This document shows, piece by piece, positions 17,590-20,391 of a DNA stretch of 20,391 bases; the stretch's first letter is position 1, and every line of letters starts with the position of its first letter. This DNA is from Thioalkalivibrio sp. Lineage in GTDB: Bacteria; Pseudomonadota; Gammaproteobacteria; SpSt-1174. The translations under genes were made by a program, and so were the position numbers. A model generated the notes under the pieces. It was not told the origin of the DNA. It saw nothing but the letters and a program-made list of their open reading frames with translations, and did no database searches. Where the stretch lies: contig DSBO01000132.1 in NCBI GenBank assembly GCA_011046015.1, forward strand, positions 1 to 20,391. The letters run 5' to 3'.

Positions 17590-18518
17590 ACGCGGCCAGG
17601 AACGCAGCGGACTACGGCAAGGTGGCGGTGCTCATGGGCGGCTGGTCGGCCGAGCGCGAGGTCTCGCTCAAGAGCGGCCGCGCCGTCCTGGCCGCGTTGC
17701 TGGAAAACGGCGTGGATGCCCACGGCATCGACGCCGGCCGCGACATCCTGTCGGTGCTGCCCGTCGGCCGCTTCGATCGCGTCTTCATCATCATGCACGG
17801 GCGCGGCGGCGAGGACGGGGCGATGCAGGGTGCGCTGGAGGTGTTGGACCTGCCCTACACCGGCAGCGGCGTGATGGCCTCGGCGGTGTGCATGGACAAG
17901 CTCATGACCAAGCGCCTCTGGCAGGGCGTGGGGCTGCCCACGCCGCGCCACGAGGTACTACGGGCGGACAGCGACTTCGCCGCCATCATCGAGCGACTGG
18001 GGTTGCCGCTGATCGTCAAGCCGGCGCTCGAGGGCTCGAGCATCGGCATGAGCCGGGTGGATCGCGCCGAGGACCTGGAACCCGCGTACCGCGCGGCGCG
18101 TGAGTACGGCGAGCAGGTGTTCGTCGAGCAGTGGATCACCGGCGGGGAGTACACCGCGGCCATCCTCAACGGAGAGGCTTTGCCGCTGATCCGCCTGGAG
18201 ACGCCGAACGCGTTCTACGACTACGAGGCCAAGTACGTGGCCGACAGCACACGCTACCACTGCCCCTGCGGACTGTCCGCGGACGAGGAGGTGGCCATGC
18301 AGGAGCTGGCAATGCAGGCCTTCCACGCGGTGGGCGCGCACGGCTGGGGGCGGGTGGATTTCATGCGAGATGCCGACGGCCAGCCCTGGCTGATCGAGGT
18401 CAACACCGTGCCCGGAATGACCGACCACTCGCTGGTGCCCATGGCGGCGCGCGAGGCCGGGATCGATTTCAACGAGCTGGTGATGCGCATTCTGGCCACC
18501 AGCCTGGAACGTGGATGA
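17586..18518 (+). CDS. ddlB: D-alanine-D-alanine ligase, DdlB type
   Basis: A 310-residue ATP-grasp enzyme that makes the D-Ala-D-Ala dipeptide used by MurF. MGGWSAEREVSLKSG at residues 17-31 includes the conserved Glu23. HGRGGEDG is at 71-78, KPALEGSSIGMS at 145-156, and YDYEAKY at 211-217 ends in the tyrosine typical of D-Ala-D-Ala (rather than D-Ala-D-Lac) enzymes. Arg256 and Asp258 in GRVDFM and Glu271 and Asn273 in EVNTVPGMT complete the active site. Length matches E. coli DdlB (306). The start overlaps murB (ATGA) after GAGGAGGGCGAGG. The end overlaps the proposed ftsQ start by eight bases. Confidence 0.97.
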
Positions 18519-19308
18519 GCGCGGTGTGCCGCGACGGGAGATGCCCAATGCACGACGCAAGAAACAGCCGGTGCGTGTCGACCCGCAACTGCGGCGCCGC
18601 TGGCTGCGGCGCGCGGGGGTACTGGTGATGCTGCTGGCCTTTGTCGTGATGGTCTGGGCCGGCATCGAGCGGCTGCGCGACCCGCAGACGCTGCCGGTAC
18701 GCCAGGTGCGCATCGAGGGCGAGCTGACGTACCTGGATCGCGCCGAGCTGGAACGCGTGGCCGCGCCGTTGGTGTCCGGCGGCTTCTTCACCATCGACCT
18801 GCGCCGGGTCGAGGCCGCCGTGGAGGCGCTGCCCTGGGTCTACGACGTCAGCCTGCGTCGCCAGTGGCCGGACACGCTGGAACTGCGTGTCACCGAGCAG
18901 GTGGCGATCGCGCGTTGGGGAGACGAGGCGCTGCTCAACCAGTATGGCGAGCTGTTCTCGCCGCCGGTCGAGAGCTTCCCCGGAGGGCTTGCGGTGTTGC
19001 ACGGCCCGGTCGGGCAGCAGCGCGAGCTGATCGCGCGCTTCATCAAGGTCAGCGAGTTGCTGAAGGGGGCCGGCCTGCGCCCGCGCGCGTTGGTGGAGGA
19101 CGAGCGACGCGCCTGGCGGCTGACGCTGGACAGCGGCGTGGAGATGCTGCTCGGGCGCGAGGAGATGCTCGCGCGGCTCGAGCGCTTCGTCACGGTCTAT
19201 CCGCAGACGCTCGCGCGCAAGGCCGAGGCGCTGGCGCGCGTGGACCTGCGCTACACCAACGGATTTGCCGTGGCCTGGCGGGCAGAGACCCAGCCGGCCG
19301 CGCAGTAA
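18511..19308 (+). CDS. ftsQ: FtsQ, divisome membrane protein
   Basis: A 265-residue bitopic protein that joins FtsL and FtsB and links early and late divisome proteins. A basic cytoplasmic head (residues 1-34) is followed by one membrane segment (about 35-52), a POTRA domain (about 62-130, with RQVRIEGELTYLDRAELERV and LPWVYDVSLRRQWPDTLELR) and a beta domain containing LLNQYGELFSP and ARVDLRYTNGFAVAW. The start is uncertain. GTG at 18511 overlaps ddl by eight bases; ATG at 18541 is in frame but its GGGAG lies directly against the codon. Only the cytoplasmic head would change. Family and position are clear. Confidence 0.94.
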   Translation: MDERGVPRREMPNARRKKQPVRVDPQLRRRWLRRAGVLVMLLAFVVMVWAGIERLRDPQTLPVRQVRIEGELTYLDRAELERVAAPLVSGGFFTIDLRRVEAAVEALPWVYDVSLRRQWPDTLELRVTEQVAIARWGDEALLNQYGELFSPPVESFPGGLAVLHGPVGQQRELIARFIKVSELLKGAGLRPRALVEDERRAWRLTLDSGVEMLLGREEMLARLERFVTVYPQTLARKAEALARVDLRYTNGFAVAWRAETQPAAQ

Positions 19309-19330
19309 GAACAAGAGGGGATGAGACGCG

Positions 19331-20391
19331 ATGTCCAAGAAAACTGAGAAAGGCATGATTGTCGGCCTCGATATCGGCACCTCCAAGGTGGTGGCCATCG
19401 TCGGCGAGGTGAACGACGAGAACCAGATCGAGATCATCGGCATCGGTTCGCATCCGTCGCGTGGTCTGAAGAAGGGCGTGGTGGTGAACATCGAGTCCAC
19501 CGTGCAGTCGATCCAGCGCGCGATCGAGGAGGCCGAACTGATGGCCGGCTGCCAGATTCACGCCGTGCATGCGGGAATCGCCGGCAGCCACGTGAAAAGC
19601 CTCAATTCCCACGGCATCGTGGCCATCAAGGACAAGGAGGTGATGTCCACCGACGTCGACCGTGTCATCGATGCCGCACGCGCCGTGGCCATTCCGGCCG
19701 ACCAGCGCATCCTCCACATCCTGCCGCAGGAGTTCATCATCGACGAGCAGGAGGGTGTGCGCGAGCCGGTGGGCATGTCCGGCGTGCGCCTGGAGGCCAA
19801 GGTGCACCTCGTTACCGGCGCGGTGAGCGCGGCGCAGAACATCGTCAAGTGCGTGCGCCGCTGCGGGCTGGAGGTCGATGACATCATCCTCGAGCAGCTC
19901 GCTTCCAGCCAGTCGGTCCTCACCGAGGACGAGAAGGAGCTGGGCGTGTGCCTGGTGGACGTCGGCGGCGGCACCACGGACCTGGCCGTGTTCACCGAGG
20001 GCGCCATTCGCCACACCGCGGTGATCCCGATCGCGGGCGACCAGGTCACCAATGACATCGCCGTCGCCCTGCGCACGCCGACCCAGCACGCCGAAGAGAT
20101 CAAGGTCAAGTACGCCTGCGCGCTGCGCCAGCTCGCCAACCCGGACGACACCATCGAGGTGCCGAGCGTGGGCGACCGCCCGCCGCGCCGGCTGTCGCGC
20201 CAGACCCTGGCCGAGGTCGTGGAGCCGCGTTACGAGGAGCTGCTCACGCTGGTACAGGCCGAACTGCGCCGCAGCGGCTTCGAGGACCTGGTGGCCGCCG
20301 GCATCGTGCTCACCGGCGGTTCGGCCAAGATGGAAGGGGTGATCGATCTGGCCGAGGAAGTGTTTCACATGCCGGTGCGCCTCGGCGTGCC
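19331..20391 (+). CDS. ftsA: FtsA, actin-like divisome protein, 3' end missing
   Basis: The first 353 codons of FtsA, running off the right edge; about 60 residues should follow. FtsA is a membrane-associated actin homologue that tethers FtsZ and signals to FtsN and FtsW-FtsI. The phosphate-1 motif VGLDIGTSKVVAIVGEV is at residues 11-27 and phosphate-2 DVGGGTTDLAVF at 210-221. GVVVNIESTVQSIQRAIEEA, ILPQEFIIDEQEGVREPVGM, LASSQSVLTEDEKELGVC and VPSVGDRPPRRLSRQTLAEV match E. coli FtsA closely. The E. coli GGGTMD reads GGGTTD. The ATG at 19331 follows ftsQ by 22 bases; AGAGGGG at 19314-19320 is ten bases upstream. An ATG at 19321 is out of frame. The C-terminal amphipathic membrane helix lies outside the window. 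Confidence 0.96.
   Translation, partial: MSKKTEKGMIVGLDIGTSKVVAIVGEVNDENQIEIIGIGSHPSRGLKKGVVVNIESTVQSIQRAIEEAELMAGCQIHAVHAGIAGSHVKSLNSHGIVAIKDKEVMSTDVDRVIDAARAVAIPADQRILHILPQEFIIDEQEGVREPVGMSGVRLEAKVHLVTGAVSAAQNIVKCVRRCGLEVDDIILEQLASSQSVLTEDEKELGVCLVDVGGGTTDLAVFTEGAIRHTAVIPIAGDQVTNDIAVALRTPTQHAEEIKVKYACALRQLANPDDTIEVPSVGDRPPRRLSRQTLAEVVEPRYEELLTLVQAELRRSGFEDLVAAGIVLTGGSAKMEGVIDLAEEVFHMPVRLGV

Overview
The window is GC-rich, densely packed chromosomal DNA from a bacterium that reads as a gammaproteobacterium. It holds a nearly complete division and cell wall (dcw) cluster on the + strand, preceded by yraN, lpoA, rsmI and the RNase P RNA gene. From memory, the order yraN-lpoA / rsmI - rnpB - mraZ matches Pseudomonas. 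The retention of murB inside the cluster resembles Pseudomonas relatives, Xanthomonas or Chromatiales-type genomes more than E. coli. LpoA is itself characteristic of Gammaproteobacteria. I cannot assign a genus.

Layout. On the - strand, positions 1-2020 carry the start of yraN and the whole of lpoA (outer-membrane activator of PBP1A). Divergently on the + strand lies rsmI (2050-2928), followed by a small TPR-like gene of unknown function (3050-3538) and rnpB (3558-3908). A spacer of about 240 bases without a recognisable gene leads to the mraZ promoter and its MraZ-binding repeats (4148-4210). From there to the right edge run mraZ, rsmH, ftsL, ftsI, murE, murF, mraY, murD, ftsW, murG, murC, murB, ddl, ftsQ and a truncated ftsA. 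No gene in this run is broken.

How the genes work together. MurC, MurD, MurE, MurF, MurB and Ddl build UDP-MurNAc-pentapeptide in the cytoplasm. MraY and MurG turn it into lipid II at the inner membrane. FtsW polymerises lipid II and FtsI cross-links it at the septum, with FtsQ, FtsL and FtsA as divisome scaffold and control. LpoA, upstream, stimulates a second peptidoglycan synthase from the outer membrane. RsmH and RsmI, one on each side of rnpB, modify the same 16S rRNA nucleotide (C1402). Ten of the fourteen gene junctions from mraZ to ftsA overlap, most often as ATGA, which suggests one long translationally coupled transcript. The mraZ leader carries a sigma70-type promoter, three 10-bp-spaced TGGGN-type boxes and a hairpin over the ribosome binding site ahead of a TTG start.

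I found no mobile element, CRISPR array, tRNA, prophage or defence system. The points most worth a second look are the mraZ leader, the unknown TPR gene, the rnpB-mraZ spacer and the lpoA promoter that lies inside the start of rsmI. This is mainly a conserved housekeeping region, not a new system.
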